This document shows positions 1 to 8,309 of a stretch of 50,117 bases of DNA, in pieces; the first letter of the stretch is position 1, and each line of letters opens with the position of its first letter. This stretch comes from Candidatus Wallbacteria bacterium (lineage in GTDB: Bacteria > Muiribacteriota > JAQTZZ01): positions 1-50,117 of the forward strand of contig JAQTZZ010000010.1 of the NCBI GenBank assembly GCA_028687545.1. Direction: 5' to 3'. The position numbers were made by a program, and so were the translations under genes. Under the pieces are notes generated by a model. That model worked only from the letters and a program-made list of their open reading frames with translations. It was not told the DNA's origin and did not search any database.

Positions 1-1517
1 ATCGTGGAAGCTGCCATCGCCTCGCTGAATGTAGCCGAGATTTTCGAATTGACCGCCACATCAGTGGTGTCTGCTGCCGGAAAAACATTGACTACCATGG
101 GTTCGCTGGTGTCCTGGGCCGGATCAGCCGCCTTGAGTGAACCTGCCAGTTCGTTGTAGGTGGCACCGTTTACTTTGAGGTTTAGGTCGAAAATCAGGCG
201 GTAATTGTACGATGAGCCGTTGGCGATCATGCCGTTGACCGTACTGAACAGTGTCCTGGCCATCGGAGCTGTCATGTTCAGATTTACTGTGTTGCCTGAG
301 GCTGTAAAGATCCCTTTTTCCGAATTGTTGTAAGTGGCGGAAACTGTTGCGCCGTTTTTTCTGTAATTGACTGAAACCTTGGCTTCTTCAGGGATTGTGA
401 AGGAGCTGTCATTCAGAACGTAGGAAAGGTCGGAAAGCTCGATTGTAGCGCTGCTGCCTGCATCGTAGAACACGACTCTCAGCGGAGTGGTGAAATTCTT
501 GCTGAGGGCCGTAAAAGTGGCGCAGAATACCGGGGTGGCGACTGTTTCGCTCTGCGGGATCCTGAAAGTCGGAGATCCTGTCAGAGTTACCACTCCGTTG
601 TTGTTGGCTCCCATTGTCACCACTGTATCGTTGATGGCGGAAATCGTGAATGTCGGATAGAGTTCTGAATCTGCAACAACGGAATTGTTGTTGGTCAGAC
701 TGGTAAAAGTGTCTTTGGTGGTATCAATCGTCGCATTGCCGGTGATAGTAGCTACATTGTAGGTTGTGGTAGGAACCGCGATCTTGGCCACTTCATCCAT
801 CAGGGTTTCATTTGTCAGGCTGTGGAGAGCGCAGATGTCTGCGAGACCCGTAGCAGTGTTGGCTGCTGTAGCGCTGTCAAGGTCGGAAGTGGTAAAGCCG
901 AGGCGGTCTGCCACTGTGGCCTGGGCCTGGGAGACTGCGGGGATATTGATCGTGGCCTGGTTGAAGTTGGAGCCTTCCAGTTTGTCAGCGATAATGGAAA
1001 CCATCCCGTGGATCGTGGTCGCCTTGGACAGGTCTGAGCCGGTAATGCCTGCACCTGTATTGAGCAGGGACATGCTTGCAATTGTAGTGGGCAGAGTAAA
1101 GGATACTATTTCGCCGTCCACTATCCTGCTCTTCACGTTCAGGAGCATTTTATCGACGGAATTCAGCCTGTACTCCAGAACATAGACGCGCGGCAGATCG
1201 TCGAAATCAGCGGAAGTCAGGAGGTGAGCCGTGAAGCGGCCTGAGCTGTCGTCCAGGAATACTGGCAGGCCATAGGCGATATTCTGCTTCTTGCCGTTCT
1301 TGTCCTGGATGTAGCAGCAAAATCCGGTGACATCGCTGGCCTTGAGAAATGTATTGTTGGCAATGCCTGTGATGATCTTGCTGGCCAGGCTGCCATTGCC
1401 TGTACCATGGGTTCCGAAGCAGCCTGTGGCTGCCAGAAAAACTGCAATAAAGCTGCCGATCAGGACTATGCTCAGCAATGTCCTTCTCATGTTTTTCCCG
1501 GATAGATTTTTCGGCAT
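1..1517 (-). CDS. Secreted lipoprotein with C-terminal Ig-like (Big_5) repeat, 3' end cut by window
   Basis: The frame is open from an ATG at 1517 to the window edge (505 codons, no stop seen). AAGGAG lies 8 nt upstream of this ATG, which favours it over the ATG at 1490. The N-terminus is a basic stretch, then a hydrophobic segment ending LAATGC. This is an acceptable though not ideal lipobox, so I infer export and lipidation at the Cys. The body is Thr/Ser/Asn-rich with beta-type sequence and no catalytic motif I recognise. The last visible part, VNVFPAADTTDVAVNSKISA followed by TFSEAMA, matches the start of a bacterial Ig-like domain of the Big_5/SbsA type. The protein is therefore probably a long modular surface protein with more Ig domains beyond the edge. 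No partner gene is visible and the function is unknown. Confidence 0.8.
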   Translation of the reverse strand, partial: MPKNLSGKNMRRTLLSIVLIGSFIAVFLAATGCFGTHGTGNGSLASKIITGIANNTFLKASDVTGFCCYIQDKNGKKQNIAYGLPVFLDDSSGRFTAHLLTSADFDDLPRVYVLEYRLNSVDKMLLNVKSRIVDGEIVSFTLPTTIASMSLLNTGAGITGSDLSKATTIHGMVSIIADKLEGSNFNQATINIPAVSQAQATVADRLGFTTSDLDSATAANTATGLADICALHSLTNETLMDEVAKIAVPTTTYNVATITGNATIDTTKDTFTSLTNNNSVVADSELYPTFTISAINDTVVTMGANNNGVVTLTGSPTFRIPQSETVATPVFCATFTALSKNFTTPLRVVFYDAGSSATIELSDLSYVLNDSSFTIPEEAKVSVNYRKNGATVSATYNNSEKGIFTASGNTVNLNMTAPMARTLFSTVNGMIANGSSYNYRLIFDLNLKVNGATYNELAGSLKAADPAQDTSEPMVVNVFPAADTTDVAVNSKISATFSEAMAAST

Positions 1518-1830
1518 CTGAAGTTCTCCTTATTGTTAATTTGTTTTTTGAATCTGTGTTCAATAATTTACAAAAAAACCGGTGATGTTTCAATTTTTTA
1601 GGCTGATAAAGTTCATTTTAATTGGACACAATACCATTGGTTAAGCGAGATAAATCAGCAAAGTTCTCAAAATCAGCAAATTAAGAACCTGTCCGAAATA
1701 CTCCCAGTCTGCTTAAAAATCCTACTGTTTCTGCCTGCCTGGGATTTTTCCGAGTTCGAGTAAATAGCTTAATATTATATTGCGTCATAATGCCATTCAT
1801 CACATTGGCATCCCCTTTGCTTGTTTAATG

Positions 1831-1952
1831 CTGTCCGGTCAAAAACTTGCAGATGCAAGGCGCACGATTCCGAGGAGCGAGACGTACTTAACAGTACGTT
1901 GCAGCGACGAGGATGAGTGCAACGAAGCAGATGCATGTTTTTCACCGGACAG
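1831..1952. repeat. Dispersed ~120-bp imperfect palindromic repeat, copy A
   Basis: The outer arms CTGTCCGGTCAAAAACTTGC and GCATGTTTTTCACCGGACAG are near-perfect inverted complements. The interior carries GATGCAAGGCGC, GAGGAGCGAG, GTACTTAACAGTACG and GATGAGTGCAACG. A second copy at 13954-14075 aligns along its whole length. I recall very similar hairpin elements in intergenic DNA of deltaproteobacteria and other phyla; this should be checked by search. It encodes no transposase. Confidence 0.8.
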
Positions 1953-1969
1953 GAAAGAAGGTGAATATC

Positions 1970-2053
1970 ATGCTGGGCATTAACAACTACTCCATGTACC
2001 TGATTGCCAGAGCCCTGCTTATCGGTTATCTGAAAAAGCTCCGTGTCACTTAA
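1970..2053 (+). CDS. Possible 27-aa hydrophobic small protein
   Basis: An ATG at 1970 preceded by AAGAAGGTG (a Shine-Dalgarno-like site about 7 nt away) opens a 27-codon frame ending in TAA at 2051. The product begins MLGINNYSMYLIARALLIGY and ends with a basic KKLRVT tail. This is a hydrophobic or amphipathic segment with a positive C-terminus, as in small membrane peptides. It starts 18 nt after a palindromic repeat, and a GC-rich hairpin with a T-rich tail follows 17 nt after the stop. The frame, ribosome site and terminator together suggest a discrete small transcript. Short frames arise by chance, so this is tentative. Function unknown. Confidence 0.4.
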   Translation: MLGINNYSMYLIARALLIGYLKKLRVT

Positions 2054-2070
2054 GCCAGTACACTACATTA

Positions 2071-2097
2071 GGGGCGGGAGATTTCCGCCCCTTCTTT
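2071..2097 (+). terminator. Rho-independent terminator-like hairpin
   Basis: GGGGCGG (2071-2077) pairs with CCGCCCC (2085-2091) over a 7-nt loop, followed by TTCTTTC. It sits between the possible small gene at 1970-2053 and the next gene at 2146, so it would end the small transcript. Confidence 0.6.
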
Positions 2098-2145
2098 CAA
2101 CAGATCTAATCTAATATTTTTCCCACTGATTCCGAAAACAACTGT

Positions 2146-3393
2146 ATGAGAAGGACTTTTTTCCTTTTTCTGTTGTTTTTTTTCGTTAATTCCGCCTGGG
2201 CAGCTTCCTCAATGTCCCTTATCACCACCAAGACTCAGGTCTCCCTCAACGAAGTTTTCTACATTGACATCAACCTCTCCAGTGTCGAAGCATTTCAGAA
2301 GCTTGCCTTTACCCTGGAATTCGACAAAACTCATTTCGAGGGCCAGGACAATTGCCCGGATATTCCCAACTCAGGCAGCGACGGTCAGATGGCACTGGGG
2401 ACAGTCTTCGGCAATGAGTATAACCTGGTTGCCAATACGATCAAGAATACTGACGGAAAAATCACCTTCTCCATCGAAGACAGCGGAGTCGGCAAGATCA
2501 GCATGGGTGTGCAGATCGCCAGAGCCAAATTCAAGTGCATTTCCTCGGATGTGGGTCATTTTACTTTCACATTGAGCGGAATCACAGTAAATACAGGGAC
2601 AACCATCGCGAATGTCACTAAAGACATCTGGATCGGCAGCCAGTCGATCACCAGCATAGGCTTGGCAGGCGGCACAGCTACAGGACCAGGCGGTCTCACT
2701 CTCACTTTCCCTGTCGGAGCTGTTCTCTCCAACACGTCAATCTCGATCGTGAAAGTAACTCCGGCGTCCATCCCGAATGCGCCTGCCTTCCCGAGCGACT
2801 CTAATTACGCCAGCACTGCCATGGCCTGGCAGATGACCCCGGAGATGTATTTCAAGAGACCTGTGACTCTAACCATCAACTACTCCACCAATGAACTGGG
2901 TACGGCAGACGAAAAGTATCTGAAACTCTACTGGCTTAATCCTGCCCTCAATTCCTGGGTGCGGATCGGTGGAGAATCGAATTCAACCACCAAAATCGTC
3001 AAATGGGAGATCATGCACTTCTCCTATTTTCTTCTGGTATCGGACAAGTTCAAGGCCGAACACATCAGGATTACTGATGACAAGGCAATTCCAAACCCGT
3101 TTTCACCAAACGGCAATTCCAAAAGCGACTGGAGCACGATTTCATTTCATATCTCCAAGGACGCCAAGGAATCCACAGTCAAAATATATGACATCAACGG
3201 CAGGTTGATCAGGCTGTTTTTCGAAAAAAAAGCCCTGCTGAAAGGTGAAATCCATGTCGAATGGGACGGGAAAAACGATTATACCGAGATCGTACCAACA
3301 GGAATCTATATTTATTACATTGGAGTCAGGGACTATGATGACAGACTGGACGAAAAAAAGAGAACCATAGTGGTTTCCAAAAAAATGGAATGA
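2146..3393 (+). CDS. Secreted protein with cohesin-like N-terminal domain and FlgD/T9SS-like C-terminal Ig domain
   Basis: 415 aa. A signal peptide (hydrophobic FFLFLLFFF, cleavage near AWA-A) leads into a beta-rich region (about residues 25-150) resembling cohesin-type folds (LEFDKTHFEG). A middle ZU5-like stretch follows (GLTLTFPVGAV, then a Met/Trp-containing part). The final 100 residues (AIPNPFSPNGN, VKIYDINGRLIR, WDGKN, GIYIYYI) match the FlgD-type Ig or T9SS type-A-like sorting domain common in secreted proteins of diderm phyla. No catalytic motif is seen. The next gene begins 1 nt after the stop, so this is the first gene of a three-gene operon encoding envelope proteins. No good Shine-Dalgarno precedes the ATG; it is chosen because it starts the signal peptide. 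I infer a surface or secreted structural protein. Confidence 0.8.
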   Translation: MRRTFFLFLLFFFVNSAWAASSMSLITTKTQVSLNEVFYIDINLSSVEAFQKLAFTLEFDKTHFEGQDNCPDIPNSGSDGQMALGTVFGNEYNLVANTIKNTDGKITFSIEDSGVGKISMGVQIARAKFKCISSDVGHFTFTLSGITVNTGTTIANVTKDIWIGSQSITSIGLAGGTATGPGGLTLTFPVGAVLSNTSISIVKVTPASIPNAPAFPSDSNYASTAMAWQMTPEMYFKRPVTLTINYSTNELGTADEKYLKLYWLNPALNSWVRIGGESNSTTKIVKWEIMHFSYFLLVSDKFKAEHIRITDDKAIPNPFSPNGNSKSDWSTISFHISKDAKESTVKIYDINGRLIRLFFEKKALLKGEIHVEWDGKNDYTEIVPTGIYIYYIGVRDYDDRLDEKKRTIVVSKKME

Positions 3394-3394
3394 A

Positions 3395-4204
3395 ATGAAA
3401 TTACTGCTGCTTTTTTTGATATTGTTCGGATCCGCAGCCATGGCCGAATATGAGGACAAGGACATTTCAGCCAGGGTCGAAGCAATGGGCGGCGCTTACA
3501 TCGCGCTGGCAGACGATCCGGCTGCAATGCACTATAACCCGGCAGGCGTGGCCTTGAATTTCAGGCGGGAAATGCTGACTTCTTATTCCAAACTTTACAA
3601 CATCAGCGAACTGATCGACCGGTATATCGGAATCACCACGCCAGTATTGCCTTTCTGCAACATGGGATTCGCCAACGAGGAATTCGGTACAGGCAAATAC
3701 AAGGAGCATAAGTATACTGTCTCAGTAGCCAGGGAAGTACTTAAGGGACATCGGATCGGCTTCAGTTTCAATCAGTTCATGACTGCAATTGAGAATACAG
3801 AGCACCATAAAGATACAGGCATCGATTTCGGCCTGATTTCAGACCTGACCAGCAAAGCCAAAATCGCCTTTTCAGGCAGGAACGCCAATCATCCAAATGT
3901 CGATGAGCAGCTCAGGGCATATTACAGGCTGGGGTTTCTGTTTTTACCCAACGAGAAAATAAAGCTGCTGGCTGATTTCGAGAAGCCGCAGACTGTGCTG
4001 CGTGAAGATAAAACTGCTGTTCACGTTGGAGAGGAGATGGAACTCGGGGATGGTGTTTTTTTCAGGGTCGGATACAGGACTCAACCTCAGAGACTCTCAT
4101 TCGGAATGGGGTTTGAGCACAGAGACATCAACATCGATTATTCTTTCACATCTCATGTTGATTTGTCCTTAACTCACAGGGTATCGCTGGGGATCAAGTT
4201 CTGA
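3395..4204 (+). CDS. PorV/UPF0164-like outer-membrane beta-barrel protein
   Basis: 269 aa with a short signal peptide (LLLLFLILFGSAAMAE). The mature start ARVEAMGGAYIALADD, followed shortly by AAMHYNPAGVAL, is the hallmark of the UPF0164/PorV/FadL-like barrels found in diderm phyla. The remainder alternates polar and hydrophobic residues and ends SLGIKF with a terminal aromatic, typical of a barrel recognised by the BAM complex. It is the second gene of the operon, 1 nt after the upstream stop and overlapping the next ATG by one base (TGATG). In Bacteroidota PorV partners with secreted proteins bearing C-terminal sorting domains; the FlgD-like protein upstream makes a similar pairing plausible here, but that is inference. 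Confidence 0.8.
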   Translation: MKLLLLFLILFGSAAMAEYEDKDISARVEAMGGAYIALADDPAAMHYNPAGVALNFRREMLTSYSKLYNISELIDRYIGITTPVLPFCNMGFANEEFGTGKYKEHKYTVSVAREVLKGHRIGFSFNQFMTAIENTEHHKDTGIDFGLISDLTSKAKIAFSGRNANHPNVDEQLRAYYRLGFLFLPNEKIKLLADFEKPQTVLREDKTAVHVGEEMELGDGVFFRVGYRTQPQRLSFGMGFEHRDINIDYSFTSHVDLSLTHRVSLGIKF

Positions 4205-6096
4205 TGAGAATAGCGCTGACGCTTTTTATTCTGCTTTCCTTCCAGGTTCTGGAAGCCAGGATCGACGACCGCATCGATCTGAATCTGGCACAGCAGGAAC
4301 AATTGATGACTCTATATGGGATCTCCGAGCAGGATGCGGATAACATCATGAAATACAGGCTGGATAAGGGGGAATTCAAGCGGATCGAGGAAGTGATCCC
4401 GATCATCGGGGATGATAAATTCGAACTGATTAAATATGATCTTAAAGTCACACCGCTGGAAACCAGATTCAGGGACGCGCTTTCCGGATATGTATTCATG
4501 GAGCAGTATAATCTGGTGGATGGACTGGCTTCAGCCCAGGACTTCGGCAAGATGAAGGTCAATGTCTACGATGCTGTTGAAGTAAACCTGAGTAAAAAGA
4601 AAACATTCAAGAACAACAACGAACTCTTCAACAAAGATAAGTGGGAATACTTCAGGAGCGTAACTCTCAACCACTATAAAAGGGTGGACATTACCAAGGC
4701 GCATGAAATCAAGAACGAGCCTGATCTGGAACTTTTCAAGACCGTGGATCTGAAAAAGGAGCGCGAGGAGAAAGCCGGTGACGCGATCACCTTCCTGGAC
4801 GATTATTTCAATGGAAAACCCAAGATTCAGAAGAAGAAACAGGAAGTAGTCGGTGGCCAGTATCTGCTGTCAGATTATGATGAGAACAAGTATTTCACTA
4901 CCGAAGATTCCAAAAGAGCATTGTACGAAACGAACAAGGCAAATATCCGTTATGTACGTCGGGATCAGGACGGCCCCACTCTTCCGCCTAAGGAGCTGCC
5001 TGCTGAACAGGAAGAAAAAATGAAAGACATTGACGGACCGCATTTCAGGAAAGAACTGAAAGACAAGCTGCTGATCGGAAATTTCTATCTCCCGCCTGTG
5101 CGATCTCCTCTGGTCGCCAAAAGCAGCAGCGAACACATCAGCGGACTGCGCCTCTATCACTTTGAAAACAACTGGGACAATTCCCTGTTTCTGGCCGACA
5201 TGCCTCTAAGAGATGGAAGCGTCTTTGGCGGGGAATTCAATTTCAATGTAGGCAAAGACTCCAAGTTTTCCATGGTCGGGTATAATATGCACGAACACAG
5301 GTTTGGCAATAATTTTCCCTGCCTTTCATTGAACGGCAGCAAACAGCTGACCAATGACACTTCAGCATTCATAGAGTTCGACAGTGTGGCCAACAAAGCC
5401 TATTCTACATATGGCAAAATCTTCACCACCATGGGGAACTACTCGCTGACCTGTTCCTTGAACTCGGTCACGCCAACGTACCGCATTATAAGCCTCCTGC
5501 AGCCGTATTTCGAAGCAGGTGGCGGCAACTATACGTTCCAGGGCCTGCTGGAAGGATATTTCAAAATGAGCTACAAGTTCCTGGAAAGTTCAACTTTCTC
5601 ATTAGATTTCACGAACACCAAGAAAAAGGGTAATTATTTCACGGAAAACGTAAGGGATCTGCATGACTACAGTATTTATCTGGATTACGAGCCTGCAGCC
5701 AAATGGAGTTTCAATGTGACGAATTCCTACAAGGATAATAATTATGACGAGACAAAGTATAAAAACAACATGGCGTTTTCCACGCAATATCAGGCCGACG
5801 AAACAACTACCTGGAAGCTCAATTTCAAGAACACTGCTTTCAAGGACTCCAATGCTGCTTATCACAAGCTGGAGTGCGTGAAAAAATACCATAAGTTAAG
5901 CATCGGCCCTGCTTTCAATGTTTACCGCAATGATCCGGATGATGGATCAGGCGATGAAGCAGTCTGCGAACTGAATTATGAATTCAATAAAAACACTTAT
6001 CTGGCGACTAATTATGATGTCGGTTACTCAAAAAACAAAGCCGGCCATTTTGATGATGAGCGCACCTGGCATGTTTCGTTTAATTCGAAATTTTAG
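4204..6096 (+). CDS. Helix-hairpin-helix (ComEA-like) domain fused to predicted outer-membrane beta-barrel
   Basis: 630 aa with a signal peptide (residues 1-18). Residues about 20-85 form a ComEA-like helix-hairpin-helix unit: RIDLNLAQQEQLMTLYGIS, then ADNIMKYRLDKGEFK and a second hairpin. In ComEA such a unit binds DNA in the periplasm or on the cell surface. A charged Lys/Glu-rich linker follows (to about residue 300). The C-terminal half is a series of alternating beta-strands (GLRLYHFENNWDNS, FNFNVGKDSKFSM) ending SFNSKF with a terminal Phe, as in outer-membrane barrels. It is translationally coupled to the PorV-like gene (TGATG) and followed 6 nt later by dtd. Similar HhH-plus-barrel proteins exist in other diderm genomes as uncharacterised proteins, as far as I recall. 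DNA binding or uptake is possible but unproven. Confidence 0.75.
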   Translation: MRIALTLFILLSFQVLEARIDDRIDLNLAQQEQLMTLYGISEQDADNIMKYRLDKGEFKRIEEVIPIIGDDKFELIKYDLKVTPLETRFRDALSGYVFMEQYNLVDGLASAQDFGKMKVNVYDAVEVNLSKKKTFKNNNELFNKDKWEYFRSVTLNHYKRVDITKAHEIKNEPDLELFKTVDLKKEREEKAGDAITFLDDYFNGKPKIQKKKQEVVGGQYLLSDYDENKYFTTEDSKRALYETNKANIRYVRRDQDGPTLPPKELPAEQEEKMKDIDGPHFRKELKDKLLIGNFYLPPVRSPLVAKSSSEHISGLRLYHFENNWDNSLFLADMPLRDGSVFGGEFNFNVGKDSKFSMVGYNMHEHRFGNNFPCLSLNGSKQLTNDTSAFIEFDSVANKAYSTYGKIFTTMGNYSLTCSLNSVTPTYRIISLLQPYFEAGGGNYTFQGLLEGYFKMSYKFLESSTFSLDFTNTKKKGNYFTENVRDLHDYSIYLDYEPAAKWSFNVTNSYKDNNYDETKYKNNMAFSTQYQADETTTWKLNFKNTAFKDSNAAYHKLECVKKYHKLSIGPAFNVYRNDPDDGSGDEAVCELNYEFNKNTYLATNYDVGYSKNKAGHFDDERTWHVSFNSKF

Positions 6097-6102
6097 GAGA
6101 AT

Positions 6103-6561
6103 ATGCGAGCCTTTATCCAGCGGGTCAGCTATGCAAAAGTTACTGTTGATGGAAAAATCACAGGAGAGATCGGTGCAGGACTGCTTGTACTGCTTGGCCT
6201 GGGACACGCAGATAACGAATCCGAAGCTGCAGCGTTGGCTCGAAAACTTGTCAATCTACGGGTTTTCAACGATAACCTGGGCAAGATGAATCTCTCGCTC
6301 CTGGATGTCCTGGGTGAAATGCTCGCGATCTCGCAGTTCACCCTGCACGCTGATACAAGAAAGGGCAACCGTCCTTCATTTACTGAGGCGATGGAACCAG
6401 AACAAGCCAGCTCACTTTATGATTATTTCTGTACTGAAGTGGAAAAACTCGGATTAACAGTCAGACGCGGCATTTTTGGTGCTCACATGAAAGTGACTCT
6501 GGAAAATGACGGGCCTGTCAGCATCATGGTTTACAGTAAAAATGAGTATCAATCGAAGTGA
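6103..6561 (+). CDS. dtd: D-aminoacyl-tRNA deacylase
   Basis: 152 aa, the usual length for DTD, which hydrolyses D-aminoacyl-tRNA (and mischarged Gly-tRNA-Ala) in the cytoplasm. It begins MRAFIQRVSYAKVTVDG. It has the SQFTL motif of the active site near residue 77 and the Gly-cisPro motif as NDGPVSIM near the C-terminus; most family members have Thr where this has Ser. AGGAG lies 4 nt before the ATG. It follows the barrel gene by 6 nt and overlaps the next gene, so it is probably co-transcribed with both. Confidence 0.95.
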   Translation: MRAFIQRVSYAKVTVDGKITGEIGAGLLVLLGLGHADNESEAAALARKLVNLRVFNDNLGKMNLSLLDVLGEMLAISQFTLHADTRKGNRPSFTEAMEPEQASSLYDYFCTEVEKLGLTVRRGIFGAHMKVTLENDGPVSIMVYSKNEYQSK

Positions 6562-7207
6562 TCTGATTATTTTTCAGGACAGCGCCCGGCTCCTGGCAGG
6601 ATTCACTAAAATCCCGCTCTCTCTAAATACACTGTTTTCCGAAGTAAGCATGCAGCAGAGATTTCTCGATCTACCGGTTGTACCGGTGCGCCTGAAGCAG
6701 ATTCACAGTACTCTCATCTTCAAAGGTGATTCGGTTGCGCCACTGATTGATGGGGACGGGCTTTACACTTCTGAAAAAAATGTGCTGCTGATTACCTCAC
6801 ACGCAGATTGCGTTCCCCTGTATCTTTATTCCGACAATCTGATTCTTCTCTCCCATTGCGGCCGGGCGGGAACATTCAACGGGATGGTGGAAAAATCCCT
6901 GGAGATCATGCTGTCCGGGTCAGAACCGGGAGGGATCAAAGCTTTAATCGGTCCCGGGATCTGCGGAAAATGCTATGAAGTGGGAGAAGCTGTTTACCGG
7001 GAGTTTTCCACCAGATACCGTCCTGATTCCCCGGAATTCAGGGTGGATCTGCCCCGGGTGATCAAGACAATTCTGATCAATTCAGGAATCCCGGCAGATA
7101 ATATCACATCAAGCGGTCTCTGCACCTGTCATGATCCAAGCTTTTTCTCCTTCCGCCGCGATGGCACGAAAATGAGAAACGCCGCATTTTTCATGCTGAA
7201 ATCATGA
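6542..7207 (+). CDS. YfiH/LACC1 family (DUF152) purine nucleoside phosphorylase-like protein
   Basis: 221 aa from an ATG at 6542; the frame extends to 6506, but the extra residues lie inside dtd and look unrelated. The family members are multicopper-oxidase-like or purine nucleoside phosphorylase/adenosine deaminase enzymes. The three metal or catalytic residues are in place: His in KQIHST, Cys in SHADCVP and His in LSHCGRAGTFNG. The family's usual HAGWRGT reads HCGRAGT here. GPGICGKCYEVG and CTCHDPSFFSFRRDG match the conserved C-terminal motifs (usually GPSIGPCCYEVG and CTY...FFSYRRD). It overlaps dtd by 20 nt, so it is probably translationally coupled. The precise substrate cannot be read from sequence. 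Confidence 0.85.
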   Translation: MSINRSDLIIFQDSARLLAGFTKIPLSLNTLFSEVSMQQRFLDLPVVPVRLKQIHSTLIFKGDSVAPLIDGDGLYTSEKNVLLITSHADCVPLYLYSDNLILLSHCGRAGTFNGMVEKSLEIMLSGSEPGGIKALIGPGICGKCYEVGEAVYREFSTRYRPDSPEFRVDLPRVIKTILINSGIPADNITSSGLCTCHDPSFFSFRRDGTKMRNAAFFMLKS

Positions 7208-7226
7208 TCCGTTCTAATCTGTAAAA

Positions 7227-8108
7227 TCAGTAGGTCATCACCACTGGAGTCGTACCAACGTGAGATTTGCCATATTCAATGTACATGAAACCCTTTACAC
7301 CCCACTGGGCACCACCCGAATTCTTTAAAATCCAGCAGCCATTTCCCATCCGGTCAAACCATCCCACCAGAATCACGCCGTGGTTGACGGGTCCCTGGGC
7401 ATCATGATTATATACTCCACCGCTGTATAATCCGAAATTGTTGTCAATTGTGACTGCGCAGGCCACTGGTCCGCTACTCATGATAGCCTGTTTGATCTCC
7501 TCCACTGAAGGCGTCTGGCCCAGAAAGCTCCAGCTGGTGATTTTATATGGCCTGGATAAGGCGTTGTTGCAGGCCGTGTCCTGCCCTACGTATGGGCAGT
7601 CCTTGCTCAGGGCTGCACCAATGTCCTGGAAATACTTGCCGGCATCCAGTTTGCCGCCCTGGCAGCTGTAACCATACTGGTTGCAGTTGACCAGGTCCTG
7701 TTCCGAGAGAATCACCTGGGTATGAGTCTTCATCATGATCACTGATTCGAATACTCCTGTCAGGGCAAAAGCCCAGCAGGTCATGCTGCCTCCCTGATTT
7801 TTCACCTGGCTCACCGCATTTTTATCACGCCAGTCGAACTTTTCCGGAAGATCCCGGGCAGAGTTTGACACATTGATTCTCCCAGCATCCGGAAGATTTT
7901 CCAAGGAGGACAACCCGCACCAGTCCTCATAATTCACACCTTCGGGCATCGCATCCAGCGAAAGAGTGTATGTCGCTCCTTCGGAAGCGGCTATTCTGCA
8001 AGCCTGGCTGAAGCGCAGCATACGATTTTCACTGATGCCTTCAAGGCTTGCTGCAAGCAAAAAATTGGAGTAAAAAATGATGGAAATTAAAACCAGGACC
8101 TTCTTCAT
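7227..8108 (-). CDS. Secreted papain-family (C1) cysteine protease
   Basis: 293 aa. The ATG at 8108 follows GGGAGG and starts a clear signal peptide (KKVLVLISIIFYSNFLLAAS), so it is preferred to the upstream TTG-like starts. A short propeptide-like region precedes LPEKFDWRDKNAVSQVKNQG. The full papain active site is visible: oxyanion Gln in QVKNQG, catalytic Cys in MTCWAF, catalytic His in VNHGVILVGW and Asn in ILKNSGG. Several further Cys suggest disulfides. It should be exported and degrade proteins outside the cytoplasmic membrane. It stands alone on the minus strand between convergent and divergent neighbours. Confidence 0.9.
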   Translation of the reverse strand: MKKVLVLISIIFYSNFLLAASLEGISENRMLRFSQACRIAASEGATYTLSLDAMPEGVNYEDWCGLSSLENLPDAGRINVSNSARDLPEKFDWRDKNAVSQVKNQGGSMTCWAFALTGVFESVIMMKTHTQVILSEQDLVNCNQYGYSCQGGKLDAGKYFQDIGAALSKDCPYVGQDTACNNALSRPYKITSWSFLGQTPSVEEIKQAIMSSGPVACAVTIDNNFGLYSGGVYNHDAQGPVNHGVILVGWFDRMGNGCWILKNSGGAQWGVKGFMYIEYGKSHVGTTPVVMTY

Positions 8109-8239
8109 ACTTCCCTCCCGATACTCAGGTCTTATCATAATTATGACATGCAAAAACAATTTTGTAAACTCGAATTTGGACGCTGCCATTAAAATATCAA
8201 CCGGTCGATACTTCTGTGTGGCTTCAAGTGATCAAATGG

Positions 8240-8248
8240 TGTTATAAT
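8240..8248 (+). promoter_or_regulatory. Extended -10 promoter (TGT-TATAAT)
   Basis: A perfect TATAAT at 8243-8248 is preceded by TG one base upstream, the extended -10 form. No good TTGACA lies 16-18 nt upstream, consistent with an extended -10. It lies 61 nt before the start of the ATP-cone kinase gene. Confidence 0.6.
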
Positions 8249-8309
8249 ATTCATGATTAGAACTGTTTGGAGAAGTTAGTTTCAATAAAACCCGGCAAAG
8301 AGGTCAGCC

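Noticed and set aside
1207-1593. 128-codon minus-strand frame
   Set aside because: It is out of frame with the lipoprotein gene that has AAGGAG, signal peptide and a long open frame over the same bases.
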